Part shown: piece by piece, positions 1-5,112 of the stretch
Numbering within the stretch: position 1 is the first letter of the stretch
Layout: each line of letters begins with the position of its first letter
Assembly (NCBI GenBank): GCA_021828225.1
Contig: JAKASH010000299.1
Coordinates: forward strand, 1-5,112
Direction of reading: 5' to 3'
DNA from: Acidobacteriota bacterium
Lineage (GTDB): Bacteria; Acidobacteriota; Terriglobia; UBA7540
DNA: 5,112 bases
Made by a program: the position numbers and the translations under genes
Notes under the pieces: generated by a model
What the model was told of the DNA's origin: nothing
The model's input: the letters and a program-made list of their open reading frames with translations, nothing else
Database searches by the model: none

Positions 1-17
1 GGGGACATTGGGGGTGC

Positions 18-45
18 TTGACAAGGGAGGTGCGTGTGGCATAAA
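18..45 (+). promoter_or_regulatory. Sigma-70-type promoter of the broken padR-ADOP module
   Basis: A perfect -35 box TTGACA lies at 18-23. After a 16-base spacer comes CATAAA at 40-45, matching 4 of 6 positions of TATAAT and preceded by TGG at 37-39, which makes an extended -10. An alternative reading places the -10 at 41-46 with a 17-base spacer. The promoter lies about 25 bases upstream of the padR remnant start and is the only convincing promoter seen upstream of the first permease, so it probably drives that gene through a roughly 330-base leader. Transcription start is inferred near 52. Confidence 0.6.
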
Positions 46-65
46 CTCCTAATCATCTTAGGTGT
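45..65 (+). promoter_or_regulatory. Operator-like inverted repeat between promoter and padR remnant
   Basis: ACTCCTAA (45-52) and TTAGGTGT (58-65) form 8-base arms with one mismatch around a 5-base centre; the inner arms CCTAA/TTAGG are perfect. The dyad sits directly downstream of the -10 box, where a repressor would block initiation. PadR proteins bind such dyads as dimers and often repress their own promoter, so this is a candidate PadR operator by position. The sequence differs from the dyad of the second module at 3556-3572, so the two modules need not share a regulator. Confidence 0.4.
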
Positions 66-69
66 CTGG

Positions 70-144
70 ATGGGTAGTCAGGCTCAAATTCTTCCCGGTG
101 CGCTCGACCTTCTGATCCTTAAGGCGGAGACGGCTGAATTATGA
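70..144 (+). pseudogene. PadR-family regulator remnant, N-terminal 18 codons only
   Basis: The ATG at 70 follows an AGGTG Shine-Dalgarno (60-64) at 5 bases. It opens a frame of 24 codons ending at TGA 142-144. Residues 6-18 read QILPGALDLLILK, matching the N-terminal helix of ADOP-associated PadR proteins; the intact copy at 3570 has [13 protein letters not shown] in the same place, 8 of 13 identical. After this lysine similarity stops and the frame reads AETAEL then stop. The winged-helix recognition helix, wing and dimerisation helix of a roughly 110-residue PadR are absent, so no functional repressor can be made. The break falls at about 124-130. Downstream sequence 136-154 resembles intergenic debris found again at 3452-3471. 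A functional 24-residue leader peptide is possible but less likely. Confidence 0.68.
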
Positions 145-256
145 AGGATGAAATGACATGGCGAGTACCGGCGGAAGCGGCGGTGTCCTCCAATCGCCGG
201 AGTCGGATGGGCTCCATCGGAGTCCAGAAATAGGACCTCGCCGACGGAGCGCCGGC
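145..256 (+). other. Non-coding leader with a degenerate hairpin repeat
   Basis: No convincing gene is seen here; the small frames that cross it have no recognisable domain. Positions 177-190 are a 14-base exact match to 3114-3127, the 5' arm and loop of a short GTAG hairpin. Here the GTAG is lost and the 3' arm is disturbed by inserted bases, leaving only CGGCG...CGCCG. Positions 205-217 hold a small GATGG/CCATC stem. The octamer ACGGAGCG at 244-251 precedes the repeat that starts at 257, and the same octamer at 3389-3396 precedes the GTAG hairpin at 3403. Confidence 0.5.
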
Positions 257-370
257 GTTGTAGCGCAGCGTTCGCTTTTTAACGCTGGGGTTTGTGCCGT
301 GAATTGCGGCAGGTTTCATTGTGAATCCCGGCAAGAGCCGCAGGGCCGCGGAACGGGCCTTGCGGTACAG
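257..370 (+). repeat. Bipartite GTAG-hairpin repeat (BIME-like unit 1)
   Basis: Three hairpins follow one another. Hairpin I: GTAG (260-263), then CAGCGTT (266-272), loop CGCTTTTT (273-280), AACGCTG (281-287), a perfect 7-bp stem. Hairpin II: TGCCG (295-299) and CGGCA (307-311) around 7 bases. Hairpin III: arms 338-347 and 356-365, 10 bp with one G-T pair, around an 8-base loop. Read on the - strand, hairpin III has GTAC (a one-base variant of GTAG), 9 bases and an 8-base loop, the same geometry as hairpin I, so it looks like a facing copy. The layout matches REP pairs (BIMEs), where GTAG plus a stem-loop is the recognition unit of RAYT transposases. The unit lies wholly in the leader of the first permease. 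Confidence 0.65.
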
Positions 371-374
371 GTAC

Positions 375-380
375 GGAGGA
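375..380 (+). promoter_or_regulatory. Ribosome binding site deciding the start of permease 1
   Basis: GGAGGA ends 3 bases before the ATG at 384. It supports this ATG over the GTG at 321 in the same frame, which would add 21 residues read from the repeat unit. The spacing is a little short. The hairpin at 338-365 ends 9 bases upstream, so the site itself is left single-stranded. Confidence 0.65.
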
Positions 381-383
381 TGT

Positions 384-2996
384 ATGGGGCTCCTATCGTC
401 AATTCGCACAATGCTGGATTTCCTGTTTCGGAGGCCGCGCGTCGAGCGCGAAATGGAAGAAGAGTTTCGCGCCCACCTCGAAATTCGGGCTGAGGAATTG
501 GAACGCCAGGGACTTTCGCATGCGGAAGCGGAGCGACAGGCCCGCATCGAGTTTGGCAGTTATCAGCGGTACACGGAAGAATGCCGCGAAGTGCTGGGAA
601 CGCGCTTGCTTCAGGAACTCATCGCAGACATCCGCTACGGCCTGCGCCAACTCCGCCGCAATCCCGGGTTTGCGGTTGTGGCCGTCCTCACCATGGCGAT
701 TGGCATCGGCGCCAACATTTCCGTATTTAGTTTTCTTGACGCCGTGGCGCTTCGTCCTTTGGCTGTTCCGGAGGCAAGTCAGGTTGTAGTCGTGCACCGT
801 GGCGACTCGACCCGCTTCTCATACCCCAATTACGTGGACTATCGGGATCGCAACCAGGCGTTTACTGCCCTCGCCGCTACTTTCCCCACAGAAGCGACTC
901 TGGGGTTCGAAGGCCAGAGCGACCTTATCACGGCCGAAGCCGTTTCGGCGAATTACGAAACGGTGATGCGAATACCACTGCTCCTTGGCCATTGGTTTAC
1001 AAACGAAGACCAGCCCGAGGCCGTCATCAGTTATCGAGCCTGGGTGGAGCGCTTCCACGCTGACCCGAAGGTGCTGGGCAAGCAGGTGCGGTCGATTTCT
1101 GCGTGGTATACCATCGTCGGTGTCGCACCGCCCGATTTTACCGGAATTTTTGCGCCCAGGCCCACGGATCTTTGGGTTCCACTGCGCTTCTGGGCGAAAC
1201 CGTTCCCAGCCATTGAGCGGCGGTTGCACGACCCTGCCAACCATACTGTGATGATATTCGGCAGACTTCGAGGGGGCGTGACACCGGATCAGGCAGCCGC
1301 CAACCTGAATGGGATCGATGCGCAGATTCGAAAACGAAGGTCCGAGAAGCTTACGACGCCGCTTGCGGTAACGACCGTGCGTGGTGCGTCGGATACTGAG
1401 AATCGCAATCAGCTTTTGCCCATCATCGGGTTATTTGCAGCCGTAGCCTTCTTGGTGCTGCTGATTGCGTGCGCCAACATTGGCAACCTGCTACTGGCTC
1501 GTGGCTCAGCCCGGCAGCGCGAGCTTGCAGTTCGCGTCGCTTTAGGAGCCAGCCGCCTGCGCGTGGCCCGGCAGCTCATGACGGAGAGCTTCTTATTGGC
1601 GATCATGGGCGGCCTGGGAGGATTGCTTATGGGTGCGTGGACCGATCGGGCCCTGGAAAGGCTTATGCCGCCTCTGCCCATCCCCGTGTCGCTTCGGTTA
1701 TCAGTGGACATTCGCATCGTTGCTTTTACTCTAGTGGTCACTCTGGCGACCATGCTTTTATTTGGACTTCTGCCAGCCTGGCATTCCACTCGAACAGATG
1801 TCTACCCGACCCTTAAAGGCGAGGCCGTTCCTCGCCGGCAGTTCCGATTGCGTCAAGTTTCTCTCGTCGCACAAGTGGCAATTTCGCTGCTCCTGCTGCT
1901 GTGTGCCGGTCTTTTCCTCCGTTCAATCCTTCGCCTGCGTGACGTCAATCCTGGGTTCGCAATCAAAAACCGGCTTTACGCGTGGACTTTCGTCTCTCCT
2001 CCTGAGTTCACTCCTGAAACGGGCCGCCAGTTCTACATACAGGCCGTCGAGAGGCTACGATCTCTTCCCGGTGTTCAGAACGCGGCGTTGACACACTTCC
2101 TGCCCCTGGTCGCCAACGAGGGTTCCGACTGCGTTTCCAACGGCATCGAGCCTGCGTTCCACGCCACACACGGCACTATCGGTCCCGGATTTCTGAAAAC
2201 CATGGAGATTCCGCTGCTTGAAGGGCGCGAGTTTTCACCTGCGGATGCTCCAGGCGGCCCGGCGGTAGTCATCGTTAATGAAACCTTGGCCCAGCGCCTT
2301 TGGCCTCATCAAAGCGCCGCCGGCCAAAAAATCCTGATCGGCTGCCAGAAACCCAGCACGGCTACGGTAATCGGCGTGGCGCGTGATTCCAGGACACTGT
2401 CGCTGTCGGAGGCGCCGCATTCTTACTTTTACCAGCCCTTTTCTCAGCACTACACAGGTCTGGCCACGATAGTTGTTCAGACGGCGGGCGATCCACGCGC
2501 CATGATGCCAGCAGTCCGGCGCACACTGCTTGAAGTTTCGGAGGGCGTCAGGATCTATGCACTCAACACGGTGGCCAATCAGGTGGAACAGTCTTACTGG
2601 CAGACTCGCTGGGTGACCTCTCTGCTCGTGATTTTCGGTTTACTCGCGCTAGGGCTCGCCGCCGTTGGGTTGCACGGAGTCATTGCTTACTGGGTGACTC
2701 TGCGAACCCACGACATTGGCATTCGTATGGCGCTGGGGGCGGAAAAGGCTGATGTTGTAAGGATGGTGGTTGGGCAAGGGCTCAGGCTGGCGCTGATTGG
2801 GGTGATCATTGGCATCGCCGGAGCGCTCGCGCTCACGCGATTCTTGTCGAGCATGCTTTACGGCGTCAAGCCCACCGACCCGTTCACGTTTGCTGCGGTC
2901 TCGTTGATTCTGGTCGCTGTGGCGCTCGCGGCCTGCTACATCCCCGCACGGCGTGCAGCCAGGGTCGATCCCATGGTGGCATTGCGATACGAGTAA
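384..2996 (+). CDS. ADOP-type MacB/FtsX-like permease 1, complete, 870 residues
   Basis: This is an inner-membrane protein of the acidobacterial duplicated orphan permease family, related to MacB and LolC/E permeases; substrate unknown. Residues 1-81 are the cytoplasmic ADOP N-terminus (FRRPRVEREMEEEFRAHLE, then GLSHAEAERQA). The family signature [15 protein letters not shown] is at 82-96. A first membrane helix follows at about 97-119, then a MacB-like periplasmic domain to about 340. The first FtsX core spans about 344-465 with the loop motif RQRELAVRVALGA near 378. A helix at about 491-513 leads to a second periplasmic domain. The second FtsX core is at 743-870 with HDIGIRMALGA and a C-terminal PARRAARVDPMVALRYE. 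Roughly eight helices and full family length are present. The ATG at 384 has a good ribosome binding site and gives the usual family N-terminus. Its own padR is broken upstream. No ATPase is fused or adjacent. Confidence 0.92.
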   Translation: MGLLSSIRTMLDFLFRRPRVEREMEEEFRAHLEIRAEELERQGLSHAEAERQARIEFGSYQRYTEECREVLGTRLLQELIADIRYGLRQLRRNPGFAVVAVLTMAIGIGANISVFSFLDAVALRPLAVPEASQVVVVHRGDSTRFSYPNYVDYRDRNQAFTALAATFPTEATLGFEGQSDLITAEAVSANYETVMRIPLLLGHWFTNEDQPEAVISYRAWVERFHADPKVLGKQVRSISAWYTIVGVAPPDFTGIFAPRPTDLWVPLRFWAKPFPAIERRLHDPANHTVMIFGRLRGGVTPDQAAANLNGIDAQIRKRRSEKLTTPLAVTTVRGASDTENRNQLLPIIGLFAAVAFLVLLIACANIGNLLLARGSARQRELAVRVALGASRLRVARQLMTESFLLAIMGGLGGLLMGAWTDRALERLMPPLPIPVSLRLSVDIRIVAFTLVVTLATMLLFGLLPAWHSTRTDVYPTLKGEAVPRRQFRLRQVSLVAQVAISLLLLLCAGLFLRSILRLRDVNPGFAIKNRLYAWTFVSPPEFTPETGRQFYIQAVERLRSLPGVQNAALTHFLPLVANEGSDCVSNGIEPAFHATHGTIGPGFLKTMEIPLLEGREFSPADAPGGPAVVIVNETLAQRLWPHQSAAGQKILIGCQKPSTATVIGVARDSRTLSLSEAPHSYFYQPFSQHYTGLATIVVQTAGDPRAMMPAVRRTLLEVSEGVRIYALNTVANQVEQSYWQTRWVTSLLVIFGLLALGLAAVGLHGVIAYWVTLRTHDIGIRMALGAEKADVVRMVVGQGLRLALIGVIIGIAGALALTRFLSSMLYGVKPTDPFTFAAVSLILVAVALAACYIPARRAARVDPMVALRYE

Positions 2997-3030
2997 GGCA
3001 GTGATCAGTGGTTAGTGGCGAGCGGGCCCA

Positions 3031-3078
3031 AGCCCCCGGAGGGGCGGAAGATTTTAGCCCACGGCGTGAGCCGTGGGG
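3031..3078 (+). repeat. Double hairpin intergenic element downstream of permease 1
   Basis: Hairpin a pairs GCCCC (3032-3036) with GGGGC (3041-3045) around CGGA. Hairpin b pairs CCCACGGC (3058-3065) with GCCGTGGG (3070-3077) around GTGA, a perfect 8-bp stem. They are joined by a short linker containing ATTTTAG. From memory, near-identical double hairpins are frequent between genes in acidobacterial genomes; I could not check this. It starts 34 bases after the permease stop and could stabilise the mRNA 3' end. No T-run follows hairpin b, so it is not a typical intrinsic terminator. Confidence 0.55.
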
Positions 3079-3108
3079 AAACGGCCTCACCGCATGGCAG
3101 ACGAGAAA

Positions 3109-3140
3109 TTGTAGCGGCGGTGTCCTCACCGCCGGATTTT
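3109..3140 (+). repeat. Short GTAG hairpin (REP-like) with tetraloop
   Basis: TTGTAG at 3109-3114 is followed by CGGCGGTG (3115-3122), loop TCCT (3123-3126) and CACCGCCG (3127-3134), a perfect 8-bp stem. ATTTT at 3136-3140 follows, so it could also act as a weak terminator for permease 1. A damaged copy sharing 14 exact bases lies at 177-190. Confidence 0.6.
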
Positions 3141-3151
3141 GAGACCAGGTT

Positions 3152-3270
3152 TGGTAGCCACGACACTGCTTTGTGTGTCGTGGGCCTTTGATTGCGTGAA
3201 AACCCCGCGACAGAACCACCACCGTCGAGGCCACCCATGCGGATCGTCGGGGCGGATTTCACACCCGCCC
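3152..3270 (+). repeat. GTAG-hairpin repeat unit 2, partner half degenerate
   Basis: GTAG (3154-3157) is followed by CCACGACAC (3158-3166), loop TGCTTTGT (3167-3174) and GTGTCGTGG (3175-3183), a perfect 9-bp stem, then GCCTTTG (3184-3190), identical to 3313-3319 of unit 3. A weak GCG/CGC stem follows around 3193-3209. A last stem pairs GGGCGG (3250-3255) with CCGCCC (3265-3270) and is followed by GGTTTT. This last stem may be the remains of the facing copy, but it lacks a CTAC end, so the right boundary is uncertain. Confidence 0.5.
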
Positions 3271-3279
3271 GGTTTTGCT

Positions 3280-3388
3280 GTTGTAGCGCAAGGTCCGCTT
3301 TCTGACCTTGCGGCCTTTGTGCGGGTTCCGACGCACCTTTCGCAGCGGCGAGTTGACCTCGCCCATGGCGTAAAGCCGCCTCTACAAC
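3280..3388 (+). repeat. Bipartite GTAG-hairpin repeat (BIME-like unit 3)
   Basis: The unit is bounded by the perfect inverted repeat GTTGTAG (3280-3286) and CTACAAC (3382-3388). Hairpin I: CGCAAGGTC (3287-3295), loop CGCTTTCT (3296-3303), GACCTTGCG (3304-3312), 9 bp. Hairpin II: GTGCG (3319-3323) and CGCAC (3332-3336) around 8 bases. The right half holds GGCGAG (3347-3352) and CTCGCC (3358-3363), and next to the right end GGCG/CGCC on the - strand around GCTTTA. It matches unit 1 in order, spacing and loop sequence, while the stem bases differ. Two head-to-head GTAG hairpins are the defining layout of a BIME. Confidence 0.65.
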
Positions 3389-3399
3389 ACGGAGCGGGT

Positions 3400-3439
3400 T
3401 TTGTAGCGCCGACCTTCAGGTCGGCATGCCGGGTACAAA
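3400..3439 (+). repeat. Short GTAG hairpin (REP-like) inside a TTTGTA/TACAAA palindrome
   Basis: GTAG at 3403-3406 precedes GCCGACC (3408-3414), loop TTCA and GGTCGGC (3419-3425), a perfect 7-bp stem extendable by one pair. The outer arms TTTGTA (3400-3405) and TACAAA (3434-3439) add a further inverted repeat, so the whole 40 bases is nearly palindromic. The octamer ACGGAGCG at 3389-3396 precedes it, as at 244-251 before unit 1. Confidence 0.6.
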
Positions 3440-3440
3440 G

Positions 3441-3514
3441 CACAGCGTTACTTCATAATTCGAAATTCATCATTCTGCGCGCGACGCAGCTACGAGTAGG
3501 GCGTACTGATCAGG
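3441..3514 (+). other. Intergenic spacer, no gene seen
   Basis: This spacer holds TTCATAATTC at 3452-3461, whose reverse complement occurs at 136-145 just after the padR remnant breaks off, and TTCATCATTC at 3466-3475. A small CTGCG/CGCAG stem lies at 3475-3489. Frames crossing it show no family features. Confidence 0.4.
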
Positions 3515-3561
3515 AAAAATCAATCTTTTGGGTTGACATTCTACCTGACACGGCCCATACT
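3515..3561 (+). promoter_or_regulatory. Promoter of the intact padR-ADOP operon
   Basis: The -35 box TTGACA (3533-3538) is perfect. After a 17-base spacer the -10 box CATACT (3556-3561) matches TATAAT in 4 of 6 positions. An A/T-rich tract at 3515-3529 just upstream could act as an UP element. A start point 7 bases after the -10 would fall near 3568, only a couple of bases before the ATG at 3570, so the padR message would be nearly leaderless. Confidence 0.7.
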
Positions 3562-3572
3562 CTGGTCGTATG
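3556..3572 (+). promoter_or_regulatory. Operator-like dyad covering the -10 box and start codon
   Basis: CATAC (3556-3560) and GTATG (3568-3572) are perfect inverted arms around 7 bases. The dyad overlaps the -10 box on its left and the padR start codon on its right. Known PadR operators are short dyads with similar spacing, and PadR genes commonly repress themselves, so autorepression is the natural inference. Confidence 0.45.
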
Positions 3573-3926
3573 TCGACCCAAGAAGAGAAAGAACGGCTTG
3601 AACTCCTCCAGGGGACGCTGGATCTGCTGATCCTGCGAACCCTGATCTTTGGACCCGAGCACGGGCAAGGCATTGCCCGCGCCATCCAGCAAACCTCCGA
3701 AAATGAACTTCTGATTGAGCACGGCGCGCTTTACCCGGCTCTGCAGCGCCTGGAAGCACGCGGCTGGATTTCCGCCGAGTGGGGCGTCTCCAGCAACAAT
3801 CGCAAAGCGCGTTTCTACAAGCTGACTCGGAGCGGACGCAAGCAGCTTGTCCGCGAAACAGCCAAGTGGAAGCGGCTGACAACTGCCATCGGGCGGGTTC
3901 TCGAATCCGAAGCCGGGAAGGGCTAA
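3570..3926 (+). CDS. PadR-family winged-helix transcriptional regulator, 118 residues
   Basis: This is a cytoplasmic DNA-binding repressor of the short PadR type. [14 protein letters not shown] at 12-25 is the first helix and marks ADOP-linked PadR proteins. HGQGIARAI at 31-39 starts the helix-turn-helix. [16 protein letters not shown] at 51-66 covers the recognition helix. [13 protein letters not shown] at 78-90 is the end of the wing. Residues 87-112 form a single C-terminal helix, which in this subfamily makes the dimer. The length is typical. The ATG at 3570 has no Shine-Dalgarno and lies close to the predicted transcript start, so initiation is probably leaderless. The permease gene follows after 4 bases, so the two are almost certainly co-transcribed. 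The likely role is repression of its own operon; the ligand is unknown. Confidence 0.94.
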   Translation: MSTQEEKERLELLQGTLDLLILRTLIFGPEHGQGIARAIQQTSENELLIEHGALYPALQRLEARGWISAEWGVSSNNRKARFYKLTRSGRKQLVRETAKWKRLTTAIGRVLESEAGKG

Positions 3927-3930
3927 GTCT

Positions 3931-5112
3931 ATGTTTGGGCGCAAGCGAAAACAGGACGATTTCAACGCCGAAGTAGAATCCCACATCGCGCTGGAGGCGG
4001 ACCGCCTGAAGGAAGAAGGCCTGAGCAATGAAGAGGCCCGGATGGCCGCCCGGCGTGCTTTCGGCAACGTAACCCAGGCCCAGGAGCAATTCTATGAATC
4101 CGGCCGCTGGGTCTGGTGGGACCAGCTTTTCCAGGACCTCCGCTACGGCCTTCGCCAGCTCCGCCGCAACCCTGGATTTACTGCTGTGGCCGTCCTCGCC
4201 CTCGCCCTTGGTATCGGCGCCAACACGGCGATGTTCAGTGTGATAGACGCGGTTCTGTTGCTGCCGTTGCCCTACGCGCACCCCAGCCAGCTCGTCTCCG
4301 TCCAGCAGCGAGTCAGCCAGGGCGTGAGTTCGTTTGTGTCGTATCCCAACTTCTTTGATTGGCGGTCTCAGAATCACGTCTTCTCCAGCATGGCTGCCTA
4401 CCGCGAAACCGATTTCACCCTTACAGGCTCTGGAGAGACTGTGATGTTGCCCGGCGAAATTGTCACATCGGAAACATTCCGGCTGCTCGGTGCCAGACCC
4501 GCCCTCGGGCGCGGGTTCCTGCCACAAGGCGAGCAGGCCGGATCCCCTGAAGTTATGCTCAGCCACCGCCTTTGGCAGTCGCGGTTCGGGTCCAATCCCA
4601 AAATCGTCGGGCATGTCATCGATCTCAGCAGCAAGAGCTACACAATCTGTGGAGTCATGCCATCCGGATTTCAATTCCCCCTCAGCGCCGAGCCCGCGGA
4701 ACTCTGGGCGGCGATTGCCACAGATGCCGAGGGCAAAACGCCGATGACCACCCAGCGGGGCGCACACGTGTTCAGAGTGATTGCGCGGCTGAAACCGCGT
4801 GTCACCATAACCCAGGCCGAAGCCGACCTGGGGGTCGTCAGCCGTCGATTGGCGAAGGAATATCCCGAGGCGGACGGCGATTTCAAAGGAGTTTTCATAC
4901 AATCCGAGCTCCACCAAATGGTGGGAAGCGTACGACTTGCCTTGCTGATTCTTCTGGGGGCGGTGGGATTCGTTTTGCTCATCGCTTGCGCAAACGTGGC
5001 AAGCCTCCTGCTCAACCGGGGCGTTGCACGCAGCAAGGAGATTGCTGTTCGGTCCGCACTCGGCGCGGGCCGCAGCCGCGTCGTCCGCCAACTGCTGACA
5101 GAAGGCCTCCTG
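3931..5112 (+). CDS. ADOP-type MacB/FtsX-like permease 2, 3' end outside window
   Basis: An open frame of 394 codons runs from ATG 3931 to the last base with no stop, so it is cut by the window edge, not truncated biologically. Residues 1-68 are the cytoplasmic ADOP N-terminus ([16 protein letters not shown] at 31-46). The signature [15 protein letters not shown] is at 69-83. A membrane helix spans about 84-108, then a MacB-like periplasmic domain covers about 110-330 ([32 protein letters not shown]). The first FtsX helix is at about 334-358, followed by the loop motif [20 protein letters not shown] at 369-388. Family members usually have a second such half, so about half the protein is missing here. 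A weak GGAAGGG ribosome site precedes the ATG by 8 bases. The padR stop is 4 bases upstream, suggesting translational coupling. Substrate unknown. Confidence 0.93.
   Translation, partial: MFGRKRKQDDFNAEVESHIALEADRLKEEGLSNEEARMAARRAFGNVTQAQEQFYESGRWVWWDQLFQDLRYGLRQLRRNPGFTAVAVLALALGIGANTAMFSVIDAVLLLPLPYAHPSQLVSVQQRVSQGVSSFVSYPNFFDWRSQNHVFSSMAAYRETDFTLTGSGETVMLPGEIVTSETFRLLGARPALGRGFLPQGEQAGSPEVMLSHRLWQSRFGSNPKIVGHVIDLSSKSYTICGVMPSGFQFPLSAEPAELWAAIATDAEGKTPMTTQRGAHVFRVIARLKPRVTITQAEADLGVVSRRLAKEYPEADGDFKGVFIQSELHQMVGSVRLALLILLGAVGFVLLIACANVASLLLNRGVARSKEIAVRSALGAGRSRVVRQLLTEGLL

Noticed and set aside
141..233. 30-codon frame overlapping the padR remnant stop (ATGA)
   Set aside because: It is short, lies in debris and a degenerate repeat, and has no recognisable motif or good ribosome site.
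321..383. GTG at 321 as the start of permease 1
   Set aside because: It would add 21 residues encoded by the repeat unit with no ribosome site before it; the ATG at 384 has GGAGGA and gives the usual ADOP N-terminus.
257..383. Riboswitch in the permease leader
   Set aside because: Three hairpins precede the start, but they match the repeat units elsewhere in the window, and no known riboswitch core is recognised.
158..493. 111-codon + strand frame in the leader
   Set aside because: It reads through the repeat unit and into permease 1 in another frame, with low-complexity Gly/Arg/Ser content.
384..2996. Naming the permeases macB or lolE
   Set aside because: There is no ATPase domain, and the duplicated halves, the ADOP N-terminus and the PadR link mark a separate family with unknown substrate.
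3058..3090. Intrinsic terminator directly after permease 1
   Set aside because: The 8-bp stem is strong but is followed by GGAAACGGCC, not a T-run.
3031..3440. CRISPR array
   Set aside because: The hairpins are neither evenly spaced nor identical, and there are no spacers of constant length or cas genes.
3139..3630. 163-codon + strand frame across the spacer
   Set aside because: It is built from hairpin repeats, crosses the promoter and enters padR out of frame. No family resemblance.
3541..5091. 516-codon open frame on the - strand
   Set aside because: It lies exactly opposite padR and permease 2, both of which carry clear family motifs. The - strand translation shows no domain, and long antisense frames are common opposite GC-rich genes.

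Overview
The window most likely comes from the Acidobacteriota or a close relative. It is moderately GC-rich and holds two large MacB/FtsX-like permeases of the ADOP type (acidobacterial duplicated orphan permeases). At least one, and probably originally both, is paired with a short PadR-family regulator. No ABC ATPase or HlyD-type adaptor gene is visible, which fits the 'orphan' habit of this family. The taxonomic call is an inference from gene content only.

Layout, left to right, all on the + strand. Positions 18-144 hold a promoter, a dyad that could be an operator, and a padR gene cut down to about 18 recognisable codons plus a short junk tail. Positions 145-383 are non-coding leader. They contain a degenerate hairpin repeat and a 114-bp bipartite repeat whose inverted half ends just before the ribosome binding site of the first permease. 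Positions 384-2996 encode a complete 870-residue ADOP permease. Positions 2997-3532 are a gene-free stretch packed with hairpins: a double hairpin, two short GTAG hairpins and two longer GTAG-type units. From 3515 there is a second promoter with a dyad overlapping the start codon, an intact padR (3570-3926), and 4 bases later a second ADOP permease (3931 onward) that runs off the window after 394 codons.

The intact module reads as an autoregulated two-gene operon: PadR probably represses its own promoter and, by co-transcription, the permease. In the first module the promoter and dyad survive but the regulator is broken, so that permease is either unregulated or controlled in trans by another PadR.

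The most interesting signal is the repeat family. Several hairpins start with GTAG. Three longer ones share the exact spacing GTAG, 9 bases, then an 8-base loop YGCTTTNT, while their stem sequences differ and remain self-complementary. Two are followed by a facing copy. This is the layout of REP/BIME elements mobilised by RAYT (TnpA-REP) transposases, but no such transposase is in the window.
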